A stretch of 64,000 nucleotides of DNA from Flavobacterium micromati (GCF_900129585.1 NZ_FQWF01000012.1:118820-182819), one strand, 5' to 3'; shown: positions 26,259 through 35,922, numbered from the stretch's first letter. A program made the numbers and translations. Notes: a model not told the origin generated them from the letters alone.

Positions 26259-26389
26259 TTTTATAATTTTAAAAAGGCTGTTTGGCTATTGGCTTTTAGC
26301 TCTTGGCAAACCTCCTGAATTTTTCTTTGTTTTTAAAACCCATAGTAACATTTGAGTTTTTTTAATTTAATAACCATCAACTTTGGCTC

Positions 26390-26465
26390 ATATGATTGAC
26401 TGCGTATTATTGACTAATCACTGACTAAGGACTATTCACTAACGACTAGGAACTAGTCAATAATA
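26390..26465. repeat. degenerate short-word repeat (GACTAA/CACT type)
   Basis: Loose tandem words of the kind gactaatcact, gactaaggact, cactaacgacta lie just past the 3' end of the permease gene. A similar run occurs at 56035-56092, also at a 3' end. Confidence 0.4.
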
Positions 26466-26472
26466 ACTGCTT

Positions 26473-27789
26473 TTAATACTTCAACCACTTGTATAATTCC
26501 CCCCATGTTGGTTTTTTGCCATACATTAAAATTCCTATGCGGTATATTTTTGCAGCGAACCAAACCACTGAAAAGAAAGTTCCAAATAATAGCGTTACTG
26601 ATATCGCAATTTGCCACAAAGGTACGCCAAACGGTATTCGCATCAGCATTACGATAGGCGATGTGAGCGGAATCATTGAAAAAACGACCGCTACCGTGCC
26701 GTGAGGATCATTGATTACTGTAAAGAAACCAACATAAACACTCAAAATTAACGGCATTATAACTGGCAAAAGGAATTGTTGTGAGTCGGTTTGATTATCA
26801 ACTGCAGCACCAATTGCAGCATAAAACGAGCTGTAAAGAAAATAGCCACCGATGAAGTAAATCACAAAGGCTACTAAGATACTGGCAATAGGTAAATTCC
26901 ATAGTTCCTTGATATACATTTGCGCTGTCCCAGCCATTTCTTGCTGTGCTGCTTGCATAATTTCGGGAGAAATTTTAGCTGTTGGAGCTACATTTACACC
27001 AAAAAACATTGAAATAGCAAAAAGTAGCGATAGCCCAATTATTGCCCAAATAAAGAATTGTAATAATCCAGCAAGCGCGGTCCCAACAATTTTTCCAATC
27101 ATTAATTGGAATGGTTTTACCGAAGAAATGATGATTTCTACAATTCGACTGGTTTTTTCCTCAATTACGCTGCGCATTACCATGTTGCCGTAAATAATAA
27201 TGAACATCATAATTAAATAGCCAAAAGCGCCACCAATACCAATTTTAATTTCGTTCAAACCTTTAACCGTTTCCTCACCTGTCGCTTTTGCTAAGCTGAT
27301 ATTTACATTAGCTTTGGCCTTATTAATTGCTATCGTATCTAGTTTTGCATTGATTAGATTTGTTTTCGTCAATTTAGTACCAATTAATGATTGCGCTCTT
27401 TCTATAAAGGACAGACTTGGACTGTTATTTGAAATAAATTGAATGTTATTTTCAAAATCTTGAGGATTTGTTGGTTTTGGAATAAATAAAAGACCTTCAA
27501 AACTTTCATTAGCGATACTGTCTTTAAGAAACTTTAAATCAATAGCTGATAAATCAAGGTATTTATATTCTGCTGACTTGCTATTTTTAGCTGTGAATTC
27601 TTTTACAAATAATCCCGATTCATCATGAATTGCAATTCGTTTTGTATCCGCCTTCATCGAACCCAAATAACCAACGAATGCTGCAAGTGCGACAAATAAT
27701 AACGGACTCAAAAAAGTCATAACAATAAAAGATTTATTGCGCACTTTTGTAATAAATTCTCGCTTTATAATTAATGATACTATACTCAT
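26473..27789 (-). CDS. ABC-2 type transporter permease (NatB-like)
   Basis: 438 residues: one N-terminal membrane segment (about 20-42), a large extracytoplasmic domain (about 45-175) and five or six segments in the C-terminal half, as in NatB/YhaP permeases. It pairs with the ATPase gene just upstream, and the two form an exporter in the inner membrane, possibly of Na+ or a small toxic compound. The substrate is not predictable. Confidence 0.82.
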   Translation of the reverse strand: MSIVSLIIKREFITKVRNKSFIVMTFLSPLLFVALAAFVGYLGSMKADTKRIAIHDESGLFVKEFTAKNSKSAEYKYLDLSAIDLKFLKDSIANESFEGLLFIPKPTNPQDFENNIQFISNNSPSLSFIERAQSLIGTKLTKTNLINAKLDTIAINKAKANVNISLAKATGEETVKGLNEIKIGIGGAFGYLIMMFIIIYGNMVMRSVIEEKTSRIVEIIISSVKPFQLMIGKIVGTALAGLLQFFIWAIIGLSLLFAISMFFGVNVAPTAKISPEIMQAAQQEMAGTAQMYIKELWNLPIASILVAFVIYFIGGYFLYSSFYAAIGAAVDNQTDSQQFLLPVIMPLILSVYVGFFTVINDPHGTVAVVFSMIPLTSPIVMLMRIPFGVPLWQIAISVTLLFGTFFSVVWFAAKIYRIGILMYGKKPTWGELYKWLKY

Positions 27790-27870
27790 TTAGATTTTTG
27801 ATTTCGGATTAACGATTTTTGATTTTAGATTTAAATATTCAAAATATTTAAATTATCAAATATTAATTTC

Positions 27871-27895
27871 CAAATTCCAATATTTTTGGAATTTG
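27871..27895. promoter_or_regulatory. hairpin between ATPase and permease genes
   Basis: CAAATTCCAA/TTGGAATTTG, a 10-bp stem with a 5-base loop, in the 125-base gap inside the operon. It may limit read-through or mark a processing site. The gap also has loose GATTTTTGATTT-like words at 27795-27830. Confidence 0.4.
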
Positions 27896-27914
27896 CTATT
27901 TTAAAAATGTAGAT

Positions 27915-28838
27915 TTATTTATCACTTACTGTTCGAATAAAAATATCATTGACAGTTGGTATTTTTTCGACAAAATGAGTGACTTGACCGCGTTGCGTTA
28001 AAACATGTAATAATTCATTTGGAGTAGCATTACCTAACTGAATTTCTAGTTTTAAGCTATCGTTTAATGACTTAAAATTAGCTGGATTGACTTTGTATTT
28101 TTGAGTAAGATCATACATTAAACCTTCTACATTGTCTGACAACACACCCACTTCATAGCTATTGGTTTTAAATTGTCTTTTTACATCATTTATTTTTCCT
28201 TCAATCAATTTATTAGATTTGTGAATCAACGCAATGTGATCACACAACTCTTCGACACTTTCCATGCGATGGGTTGAAAAAATTATCGTGGCTCCATCTT
28301 CACGAAGTTTCAAAATCTCATCTTTGATAATATTAGCATTTACGGGATCAAAACCAGAAAAAGGTTCATCAAAAATTAATAGTTTTGGTTTGTGTAAAAC
28401 ACAAACAACAAATTGAATTTTTTGCGCCATTCCCTTAGATAGTTCCTGGATTTTCTTGTTCCACCACCCTTGAATTTCCAATCGTTCAAACCAATATTCG
28501 AGTTGTTTTTTAGCTTCTGCTTTAGAAAGTCCTTTCATTTGAGCCAAATACAAACACTGTTCACCAACTTTCATCGTGTTGTAAAGTCCTCTTTCTTCCG
28601 GAAGATAACCTATATATTGCACATGTTTGGGCTGCAGTTTCTCACCGTCAAGAATAATTTCACCGCTGTCAGGTAAGGTAATTTGATTGATGATCCGGAT
28701 TAGGGATGTTTTTCCAGCTCCGTTCGGACCTAAGAGTCCATAAATACTTCCTTTGGGAACTGATAATGTAACTTCATTTAGCGCAACGTAATCTCCGTAT
28801 CGTTTTACTACTTTATTAACCTCCAGTATAGTGCTCAT
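27915..28838 (-). CDS. ABC transporter ATP-binding protein (NatA-like)
   Basis: 307 residues. Walker A GPNGAGKT (about 37-44), signature LSKGMAQK, Walker B LLIFDEPFSGFD and the H-loop TH of STHRME are present. The C-terminal about 80 residues form the DUF4162-like extension seen in NatA-type ATPases. It energises the permease encoded next. Confidence 0.88.
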   Translation of the reverse strand: MSTILEVNKVVKRYGDYVALNEVTLSVPKGSIYGLLGPNGAGKTSLIRIINQITLPDSGEIILDGEKLQPKHVQYIGYLPEERGLYNTMKVGEQCLYLAQMKGLSKAEAKKQLEYWFERLEIQGWWNKKIQELSKGMAQKIQFVVCVLHKPKLLIFDEPFSGFDPVNANIIKDEILKLREDGATIIFSTHRMESVEELCDHIALIHKSNKLIEGKINDVKRQFKTNSYEVGVLSDNVEGLMYDLTQKYKVNPANFKSLNDSLKLEIQLGNATPNELLHVLTQRGQVTHFVEKIPTVNDIFIRTVSDK

Positions 28839-28905
28839 GCTTTATTTTTAATTGTTGTAAAAGTAAATAATTAGTGCCAAAATACTTGTAATTGTTACAT
28901 AAAAA

Positions 28906-28933
28906 ACCCATCCTTGTATCTTTAAGGATGGGT
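28906..28933 (-). terminator. terminator of grpE-dnaJ
   Basis: ACCCATCCTT/AAGGATGGGT with a run of six A on the plus strand (U on the minus-strand RNA), about 40 bases after dnaJ. Confidence 0.75.
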
Positions 28934-28972
28934 CTAATAGTATTTATAGTGTTGCAAGTATAGCAATCGTAT

Positions 28973-30088
28973 TTATGAAAACATATCTTTTACTTTCTCG
29001 AAAAATGATTTATCTGTTTTTTCTGGATTTGGAATAAAATTATCATCGGTCAACGCATTTTCAAAAAACTGTTTTTGTTCTTTATTTAATGTTTTTGGCG
29101 TCCAAACATTTACGTGAACTAGTAAATCTCCATTTCCGTATCCATTGATGTTTGGAATTCCTTTCCCTTTTAACCTTAAAATTTTACCAGACTGAATTCC
29201 TTCCTCTAATTTAATTCTAACTTTACCGTTCACCGCTTCTATGTCTTTAGAAATACCTAGAACTGCTTCTGCAAAACTGATGTATAGGTCATAATGCAAA
29301 TTCTCACCTTCACGTTTCAATGACTCATGTTCAAGTTCCTCAATAGCAACAATTAAATCTCCAGGAATACTATTTCCTGGCGCATCATTTCCTTTATTGG
29401 AAACCTTTAATTGCATTCCATCAACAACTCCAGCAGGAATTTTAATCGAAACCGTTTCATCTTCAAGAATCATTCCTTGAGAATCGGCATTGGTCGGTTT
29501 TTTATCTAAAATCTGACCAGAACCACCACAAGTGGGACAAGTAGATGCAGACTGCATGCGACCTAAGATTGTATTGGTAACACGCATTACTTGCCCTTGA
29601 CCATTACAAGTAGTACATGTTCTATATGATACTCCCGGAGCCTGAACCTTACGTTTTACTTTTACTTTTTTCTCGACACCATTAGCAATTTCTTCTAATG
29701 TCAATTTTACTTTTATACGAAGATTGCTTCCTTTAGCACGACGAACTCCGCCGCCACCGCCACCTCCAAAACCACCGAAGCCACTTCCGAAGATATCGCC
29801 AAACTGACTGAAAATGTCATCCATGTTCATTCCGCCCTGACCACCGCCACTAAAACCACCAGAGCCATCAAAAGCTTGATGACCATATTGATCATACTTC
29901 GCTTTTTTCTGAGGATCACTTAAAACCTCATAAGCTTCTGCAGCTAATTTGAATTTATCCTCTGCCGATTTGTCTCCAGGGTTTTTATCAGGATGATACT
30001 GTAAAGCGCTTTTTCTATATGCTTTTTTAATTTCAGTAGCATCAGCACCCTTTGAAATGCCTAGTATTTCGTAAAAATCTTTTTTCAT
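28973..30088 (-). CDS. dnaJ: chaperone DnaJ
   Basis: 371 residues. The J-domain has the HPD motif (YHPDKNPGD), then a Gly/Phe-rich linker (about 75-120) and the client-binding C-terminal domains. The zinc region carries only two CxxCxGxG-type motifs (CTTCNGQG and CPTCGGSG) instead of four. It stimulates DnaK ATPase and delivers unfolded proteins in the cytoplasm. It lies 56 bases after grpE and is probably cotranscribed with it. Confidence 0.93.
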   Translation of the reverse strand: MKKDFYEILGISKGADATEIKKAYRKSALQYHPDKNPGDKSAEDKFKLAAEAYEVLSDPQKKAKYDQYGHQAFDGSGGFSGGGQGGMNMDDIFSQFGDIFGSGFGGFGGGGGGGVRRAKGSNLRIKVKLTLEEIANGVEKKVKVKRKVQAPGVSYRTCTTCNGQGQVMRVTNTILGRMQSASTCPTCGGSGQILDKKPTNADSQGMILEDETVSIKIPAGVVDGMQLKVSNKGNDAPGNSIPGDLIVAIEELEHESLKREGENLHYDLYISFAEAVLGISKDIEAVNGKVRIKLEEGIQSGKILRLKGKGIPNINGYGNGDLLVHVNVWTPKTLNKEQKQFFENALTDDNFIPNPEKTDKSFFEKVKDMFS

Positions 30089-30144
30089 TTTTATATTTTA
30101 TAACAATAATAAAGTGGCAATTAAATGCCCTTTTACAAATAGAT

Positions 30145-30723
30145 TTACTGACCGATTACCACTTTTGGAAAACGAATAATTTTTTCCCCTAGCTTGTATC
30201 CTTTTTCAAGAATATCAACAATTTTACCTTTCATATTGTCTGATGCAGCAGGGATTTGCGTTATTGCTTCAGCAAAATCAGCATTAAATACGTCACCCAC
30301 ATTTATATCTACCACCTCTAAACCTTTAGCAACTAGTGTGCTTTTCAATTTCTCATGGATCAATTCGACTCCTTTTAAAACAGATTCATCAGCAGATTTT
30401 GTAATTTCAGTAATCGCCCTATCAAAATCATCGAGCACTGGTAACATTGCTGATATCACTTCCTGATTTGCAGTTTTAAATAACTCAATACGCTCTTTAA
30501 CCGTTCTTCTCTTATAATTTTCGAACTCAGCAAATAATCGTAAATATTTATCTTTTTCTTTTGCTAAGTCTTGCGTTAATTGCTCCTCAACACTTAATTC
30601 TTCAACAATAGCTTGCTCTTCATTGGCATTATTTTCTAATATAGTTTCCTCTAATTCTTGATCGATTTCTGTATTTTCGGTATTCATACTGCTCGTATTT
30701 TTAAATATATTTTTAAAGTTCAT
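30145..30723 (-). CDS. grpE: nucleotide exchange factor GrpE
   Basis: 192 residues. An acidic N-terminal stretch (about 15-50) leads to a long coiled coil with KYLRLFAEFENYKRR and the C-terminal beta-wing, ending GEKIIRFPKVVIGQ. It releases ADP from DnaK and works with the DnaJ encoded next. A second ATG (M13) is possible. Confidence 0.92.
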   Translation of the reverse strand: MNFKNIFKNTSSMNTENTEIDQELEETILENNANEEQAIVEELSVEEQLTQDLAKEKDKYLRLFAEFENYKRRTVKERIELFKTANQEVISAMLPVLDDFDRAITEITKSADESVLKGVELIHEKLKSTLVAKGLEVVDINVGDVFNADFAEAITQIPAASDNMKGKIVDILEKGYKLGEKIIRFPKVVIGQ

Positions 30724-30965
30724 TTCAATTCTTTTCTCTGGATTGCAAAAGTGTTGCCAATTCTTTTAAAATGTCATAATGTCATATTTTTAAAAAATTG
30801 ATTGTTTTCAATTTTTATATAATTTAGTTTACAAACTTTAGGTTTAATTTAAGACTTACAAGCCCTTATTTTTCTACTTTTGTAAAAGAAATTTATTTTT
30901 AAGTGATAAATTTTATTAAATTGTTAGTTCCACACAATTATTAATTCACCTTTGTATTATATTAG

Positions 30966-30997
30966 AAAAAGCTTCGTTTTATAAAACGAAGCTTTTT
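30966..30997. terminator. bidirectional terminator near hisS
   Basis: A perfect AT-rich palindrome built on AGCTTCGTTTTATAAAACGA with A and T runs at the two ends. It ends hisS on the minus strand and would also stop a plus-strand transcript. Confidence 0.85.
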
Positions 30998-31022
30998 TTT
31001 GTGGTCACAAATTTTGTACGAT

Positions 31023-32393
31023 CTATAATAATGTCACTTTCAATTTCTCAAAATCAACCGATATCTGCTCACCTGTACTTAAATTTTTAAGTGAATAAGT
31101 ATTTGATTCTAATTCTTGCTTTCCAATAATTACTGCAAATGGAATTCTTCTTTTGTCAGCATGTTGAAATTGTTTGGCAACCTTTGCATTATCTGGATAC
31201 AATTCTACCTTAATTCCCGCGGCTCTTAACCTTTGAATTGCTTGCAAAGCATAAAAAGCTTCATCATCTCCATAATTTATGAACAATGCTTTTGTAGTTT
31301 CCGTTACGGTTTCTGGAAATAAGTTAAGCTCTTCAATGACTAAATAGATACGGTCTAAACCAAAGGAGATTCCAACACCGCTCATATCTTTTAATCCAAA
31401 AATCCCCGTCAAATCATCGTAGCGGCCACCGCCACCTATAGATCCCATTGCAACTGATTTTGGCGGAGCAACTTCAAAAATAGCTCCTGTGTAATAATTT
31501 AATCCTCTAGCTAAGGTTACGTCTAAATCTAAAATGGCGCTATTTAATCCAAGCTTCATTACGTTATCACAAATAAAACGAAGTTCCTCCACTCCTTTCA
31601 AGCCTTCAACGGAAGAAGAAAGTAAATCAGATAGTTTATCGATTTTTTCAGAAATAGTTCCAATAAAATTGAATAATGGCTGTACTTTGACAATCGCTTC
31701 AGCGGCAATTCCTTTCTCGATCATTTCCTTTTTCACACCGTCCTCACCTATTTTATCGAGCTTGTCCAACGCAACTGTAAAATCGATTAGTTTATCCGAA
31801 GCACCAATTACCTCAGCAATTCCAGATAAAATTTTTCTGTTATTGATTTTTATTGTTGCTCCAATTAAACCTAAATCTGTAAAAACGGTATCATATAATT
31901 GAACTAATTCTACTTCCTGCCATAAGGATTTTGACCCAACAACATCAGCATCACATTGAAAAAATTCTCTAAACCGACCTTTTTGCGGGCGATCTGCTCG
32001 CCATACCGGCTGAATTTGGTATCTTTTAAAAGGAAATTCAATTTCGTTTTGATGTTGTACCACATATCGTGCAAAGGGAACCGTCAAATCATAACGCAAG
32101 GCTTTTTCGGAGATGCTCGAAGTTAACTTAGCACTGTCTTTATTTTCCAAATAAGCTGCATCGGCTTTCGACAAATAATCTCCAGAATTCAAGATTTTAA
32201 AAATTAGACGATCGCCCTCTTCTCCGTACTTTCCCATCAAAGTATCAGAATTTTCAAACGAAGGCGTTTCTATGGGTTGGAAACCAAATTTTTCAAAATT
32301 ACTTTTGATAATCTGGATTATATACTGCCGTTTTGCCACCTCGATAGGTGAAAAATCTCTCGTTCCTTTTGGAATGCTTGGTTTAGATGCCAT
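31023..32393 (-). CDS. hisS: histidyl-tRNA synthetase
   Basis: 456 residues. Class II synthetase: motif 2 around [13 protein letters not shown], the histidine-specific [14 protein letters not shown] and GGGGRYDDL motifs, and a C-terminal anticodon-binding domain with GKQELE. It joins histidine to tRNA-His with ATP. It stands alone between grpE and a divergent permease gene. Confidence 0.95.
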   Translation of the reverse strand: MASKPSIPKGTRDFSPIEVAKRQYIIQIIKSNFEKFGFQPIETPSFENSDTLMGKYGEEGDRLIFKILNSGDYLSKADAAYLENKDSAKLTSSISEKALRYDLTVPFARYVVQHQNEIEFPFKRYQIQPVWRADRPQKGRFREFFQCDADVVGSKSLWQEVELVQLYDTVFTDLGLIGATIKINNRKILSGIAEVIGASDKLIDFTVALDKLDKIGEDGVKKEMIEKGIAAEAIVKVQPLFNFIGTISEKIDKLSDLLSSSVEGLKGVEELRFICDNVMKLGLNSAILDLDVTLARGLNYYTGAIFEVAPPKSVAMGSIGGGGRYDDLTGIFGLKDMSGVGISFGLDRIYLVIEELNLFPETVTETTKALFINYGDDEAFYALQAIQRLRAAGIKVELYPDNAKVAKQFQHADKRRIPFAVIIGKQELESNTYSLKNLSTGEQISVDFEKLKVTLL

Positions 32394-32417
32394 TTGTTTG
32401 TGTCATTTACGATAAAA

Positions 32418-32453
32418 GATTTTCGATCACAATTTTTTAATTGTGTGAAAATC
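32418..32453 (-). promoter_or_regulatory. 5' leader hairpin of hisS
   Basis: Two-part palindrome GATTTTC-CACAATT / AATTGTG-GAAAATC with a 4-base loop, 25 bases before the hisS start. A GATATTTG -7-like element lies just upstream on the minus strand (32465-32472), so the hairpin would be in the mRNA leader. Confidence 0.35.
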
Positions 32454-32524
32454 GAAATATGTTGCAAATATCATATTTTAAAAATTATTCTATTTAAAAA
32501 AATTATGATTTTATCGCAATTTCT

Positions 32525-32660
32525 CTAGCCTTGATTGCAATGGAAATACAGCAGTGCAAAATAATATTGTTTTCTTGCTTGAAAGAGCGACCAGCGGAAG
32601 CTCCTTTCAAGGAATTGAAAACAAATTATTTTTGCTGCTGGATTGTAATGAAAAGCGAGA
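32525..32660. repeat. nested-hairpin repeat element
   Basis: An outer imperfect stem pairs about 32540-32575 (CAGCAG...ATTGTTTTC) with about 32615-32641 (GAAAACAAATTATTTTTGCT). Inside it, CTTGAAAGAGC pairs with GCTCCTTTCAAG around the loop GACCAGCGGAA. No promoter or frame was found; it looks like a dispersed structured element between hisS and the permease gene. Confidence 0.45.
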
Positions 32661-32748
32661 AAAAGCTCCCAGTAATAACGATTGTAATTAATTCCCTTTC
32701 CGATAAAGAAAACTTGTAACAAAAATTGTATTTTCGTGTCAAACTTGT

Positions 32749-33993
32749 ATGATGTTAAAATTATTTAAAGAAAATATACGCATTGCATTGGGTTCTATTA
32801 GAACGCAATTGCTGCGAACGGTTCTTACCGTGATGATTATCGCAATAGGAATTACTGCTTTAGTGAGTATTCTTACCGTTGTTTCGGCGCTTGAAAATAC
32901 GATTTCGACTGATTTTGCATCGATGGGTGCTAATACATTCAACATAAAGCAGTATGAAAATACAACTCGAAATCGCGGTGGTGCTGAGCGGGAAATTATA
33001 AATCCAATTATATCCTACCCAGAAGCGGTTTCTTTTAAAAATAAATACAAATATCCATTTACTGAAACTTCACTTTCATTTACTGCTACTGCTGCGGCTG
33101 AAGTAAAATATGAAGCAACTAAAACTGATCCTGAAAATTCTATTCTAGGAGTTGATGAATTTTTTATGACCAACTCTGGTTTAGAAACGAGTGCTGGACG
33201 CAATTTTACAGGTTTTGACATCGATAATAATGCGTATGTATGCGTTGTGGGTTCTGATTTTGAAAAAGGCATTCTTAAAGATGTAAACCCAATAGACAAA
33301 ATTATTTCTATTCGAGGCGCTAAGTTTAAAGTAATTGGGGTCTTAAAAGAGAAAGGCTCCACTTTTGGTAATAACCAAGATTTACGAGTTTTAATTCCCA
33401 TTCAAGTGGCTCGTTCTTTATTTACAGCTCCGAGCATTAATTATACTTTAAGTGTGATGGTTGCCAAAAAAGAACTGCTAGAGCAAGCGCTTGATAATGC
33501 CACGAGCACGATGCGGAGAGTTCGTAAATTAAGTCCTATAAAAGACAACAATTTTGGTGTGGTTCGTAGTGATGATTTGATAAATAGAATTTTAGGAATA
33601 ACAAAATATCTTGGATTAGCGTCATGGCTGATTGGTGTGATTACTGTTCTAGGATCTTCTATCGCTTTGATGAACATCATGATCGTATCAGTTACAGAGC
33701 GTACTCGCGAAATTGGGGTTAGAAAAGCATTAGGAGCAAAGAAAACTACTATTGCCATTCAATTTTTTATTGAAACGCTGCTTATTGGTCAACTAGGCGG
33801 ACTAATGGGGATTATTTTTGGAATTCTCATCGGGTTTGGAATAGCAACTGCATTGGATTTTGCTTTTGTAATTCCGTGGGGCGCGATCATGGCAGCATTT
33901 ATTACTAGTTTTATTGTTGCAATTGCCTCGGGATTATATCCAGCTATAAAAGCTGCGGTACTAGATCCTATTGAAGCTTTGCGATATGAGTAA
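32749..33993 (+). CDS. MacB/FtsX-type ABC transporter permease
   Basis: 414 residues with an N-terminal membrane segment (about 21-43), a MacB periplasmic core-like domain, and three C-terminal segments with the FtsX signature (TERTREIGVRKALGAKK). It probably moves a lipopeptide or couples ATP use to periplasmic events, as MacB does. No ATPase gene is adjacent, so its partner is elsewhere. Confidence 0.85.
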   Translation: MMLKLFKENIRIALGSIRTQLLRTVLTVMIIAIGITALVSILTVVSALENTISTDFASMGANTFNIKQYENTTRNRGGAEREIINPIISYPEAVSFKNKYKYPFTETSLSFTATAAAEVKYEATKTDPENSILGVDEFFMTNSGLETSAGRNFTGFDIDNNAYVCVVGSDFEKGILKDVNPIDKIISIRGAKFKVIGVLKEKGSTFGNNQDLRVLIPIQVARSLFTAPSINYTLSVMVAKKELLEQALDNATSTMRRVRKLSPIKDNNFGVVRSDDLINRILGITKYLGLASWLIGVITVLGSSIALMNIMIVSVTERTREIGVRKALGAKKTTIAIQFFIETLLIGQLGGLMGIIFGILIGFGIATALDFAFVIPWGAIMAAFITSFIVAIASGLYPAIKAAVLDPIEALRYE

Positions 33994-34000
33994 ATAATAA

Positions 34001-34250
34001 GGTACGAGGTATTTTAGGTACGAGGTACGAAAGTGGAGGTACGAGGTTTGAAGTACGAGGTACGAAGGTGGAGGTACGAAGGTGGAGGTACGAAGGCGGA
34101 AGTTGGAGGTACGAGATACGAGGTTTTAAGTACGAGGTACGAAGGCGGAAGTACGAGCTTTGAAGTACGAGGTATGAAGTACGAGGTCTGAAGTATGGGG
34201 ATTTAGGAGCGAGGTTTACAGTTGGAGTTGCGAGTTTAGAGGTAGATAAA
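34001..34250. repeat. left array of degenerate GGTACGAGGT words
   Basis: About 240 bases made almost only of words such as GGTACGAGGT, GGTACGAAGG, GAAGTACGAGG and TGGAGG in loose order. The array starts right after the permease stop and ends before the four-helix-bundle gene. The right-hand array has the complementary words. Confidence 0.8.
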
Positions 34251-34262
34251 TTTACTTTATAT

Positions 34263-34619
34263 TTACTTTTTGTTCCCCTGATTAATTCTGGCTGTTTTGA
34301 TGGATGCAACAATAATTGCCAAGATTTCGTTGCCTTCTTTTAACAGTGTATTAATCTCTAATTTTAGGTCTGCGTTCTTATTTAGTTCTAAAATAATTTC
34401 TAAAAAAAAATTACTTTCATCTGCTTCTTCTTCTACTATCTTTAATTTATTTATAAAATCAGCGGCAGATTTTGCTCTTTGTGAAGCGCGATAATTAGCA
34501 CCAACAGAACTCGAACACCTTATAAGCTGATTTAAATAAGCATTGTATTCTCGTGAATTTGGTATTTTTGAACACAGCAATGCACAATCAATTGTGAACT
34601 TTTTAGTTCTAGCTTTCAT
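34263..34619 (-). CDS. four-helix-bundle protein (23S rRNA IVS / Avd-like family)
   Basis: 118 residues from the ATG at 34619; an ATG 9 bases upstream is also possible. The helical pattern with KIPNSREYNAYLNQLIRCSS, VGANYRASQRAKS and VEEEADESNFFLEII matches the S23/four-helix-bundle family that occurs in 23S rRNA intervening sequences and includes Avd of diversity-generating retroelements. These proteins form a basic homo-oligomer in known cases. Its role outside rRNA genes is unknown. It lies between two oppositely oriented repeat arrays and may be part of a mobile unit. Confidence 0.8.
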   Translation of the reverse strand: MKARTKKFTIDCALLCSKIPNSREYNAYLNQLIRCSSSVGANYRASQRAKSAADFINKLKIVEEEADESNFFLEIILELNKNADLKLEINTLLKEGNEILAIIVASIKTARINQGNKK

Positions 34620-34740
34620 ATCAATCATAGTAAATACTTTAAAAATTTCAATAATTTAACTTTTCCTCGTAATTCGTAACTCTTTCTAAAAATTCTTACT
34701 TCTTATCTCGAACTTTTTTAAGACCTCGTATTTTAAATTT

Positions 34741-34999
34741 CTACCTTTTTTAAAACATAATACCTTTTTCAAGCCCTTGTGCCTTTTTCAAAACCTCGTA
34801 ACTTTTTCAAGCCCTTGTGCCTTTTTCAAAACCTCGTATTTCGTACCTCGTACCTTTTTTAAAGACCTCGTACCTTTTCAAAACCTCGTATTTCGTACCT
34901 CGTACCTTTTTCAAAACCTCGTACCTTTTTCAAACCCTCGTACCTCGTACCTTTCTCAAGACCTCGTACCTTTTTCAAACCCTCGTACCTTTTTCAAGA
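34741..34999. repeat. right array of CCTCGTACCTTTTTCAAA words
   Basis: Repeating units of about 18-20 bases of the form CCTCGTACCTTTTTCAAAA, some shortened, others reading CTTGTGCC. CCTCGTACC is the reverse complement of GGTACGAGG, the unit of the left array. The array reaches to the prmC stop codon. Confidence 0.8.
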
Positions 35000-35000
35000 C

Positions 35001-35855
35001 TTACTTTATCCCCCGGATCATTCTATCATTCCCATAAATATCTTTGCGTAATTCGATATTTTTGAAATTCATTTTCCCAAGTAATTCGATCATTTCTTGA
35101 CCTAAATATTGATTTATTTCAAAAAATAATTCTCCGTTTTGAGTTAGGTTTTTCTGGGCTAACGTTGCTATTTTCTTGTAGAAAATCAATGCATCATTAT
35201 CCTCAACAAAAAGTGCCAGATGTGGTTCATTGTTTAAAACATTTTTCTTGATTTCCTGTTTTTCAAGGTTTCGAACATAAGGAGGATTTGAAACTATAAT
35301 GTCAAACTTTTGATTTAAATCTGTCGTTTCAAGAATGTTTTGATTTAAAAAATTAACCTCAACGTTATTAATTTCTGCGTTTTTTTGGGCTGTAGCCAAA
35401 GCTTTATCAGATATATCAATCGCAAATACTTGTGCATTTTTGATGTTTTTTGCTAAAGAAATTGCAATACATCCACTTCCTGTTCCGATGTCGAGGATCT
35501 TTATTTTTGCACTTTCAACTTGTGACTTTGAATTTTTAATAATCCAATCTACTAGTTCTTCGGTTTCTGGTCTAGGAATTAAAACGGAAGGATTCACTTC
35601 AAAATCCAATCCGAAAAAGCTCGTTTTGCCCAGTAAATATTGAACTGGAATTTCAAGTTTTAATTGTTCTAAAATTGAATTCCACATTAAAATTTCTTCT
35701 TCAGAAAAAGTTAAGTCAGGTTGCAAAGCCAAATCAATTCTTTTAAGTTGCTGCTTTTCCTCTAAAATTAAATAGAAAAAACTTTCGGCTTCATCTTCGC
35801 CAAAAATTGCTATTAATTCTTGAATAAATTGGGTTCTAAACTCTTTAATTTTCAT
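35001..35855 (-). CDS. prmC: release factor glutamine methyltransferase PrmC
   Basis: 284 residues: N-terminal helical domain, then the methyltransferase domain with ILDIGTGSGCIAI for AdoMet and SNPPY, which binds the glutamine amide. It methylates the Gln of the GGQ motif in RF1 and RF2. The stop codon abuts the right-hand repeat array. Confidence 0.92.
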   Translation of the reverse strand: MKIKEFRTQFIQELIAIFGEDEAESFFYLILEEKQQLKRIDLALQPDLTFSEEEILMWNSILEQLKLEIPVQYLLGKTSFFGLDFEVNPSVLIPRPETEELVDWIIKNSKSQVESAKIKILDIGTGSGCIAISLAKNIKNAQVFAIDISDKALATAQKNAEINNVEVNFLNQNILETTDLNQKFDIIVSNPPYVRNLEKQEIKKNVLNNEPHLALFVEDNDALIFYKKIATLAQKNLTQNGELFFEINQYLGQEMIELLGKMNFKNIELRKDIYGNDRMIRGIK

Positions 35856-35922
35856 TTTGTGATTTTTTGCAAACTAGAGAAACTCATTTAATACATCATT
35901 ATTAACCTTGTGGCGCCGTAAG

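Noticed and set aside
34777..35065. Two overlapping plus-strand open frames of about 85 codons in the right repeat array
   Set aside because: They consist of repeated words translated in phase (FQNLVPFSNPRT); the repeats cause the open frame and there is no start or RBS.
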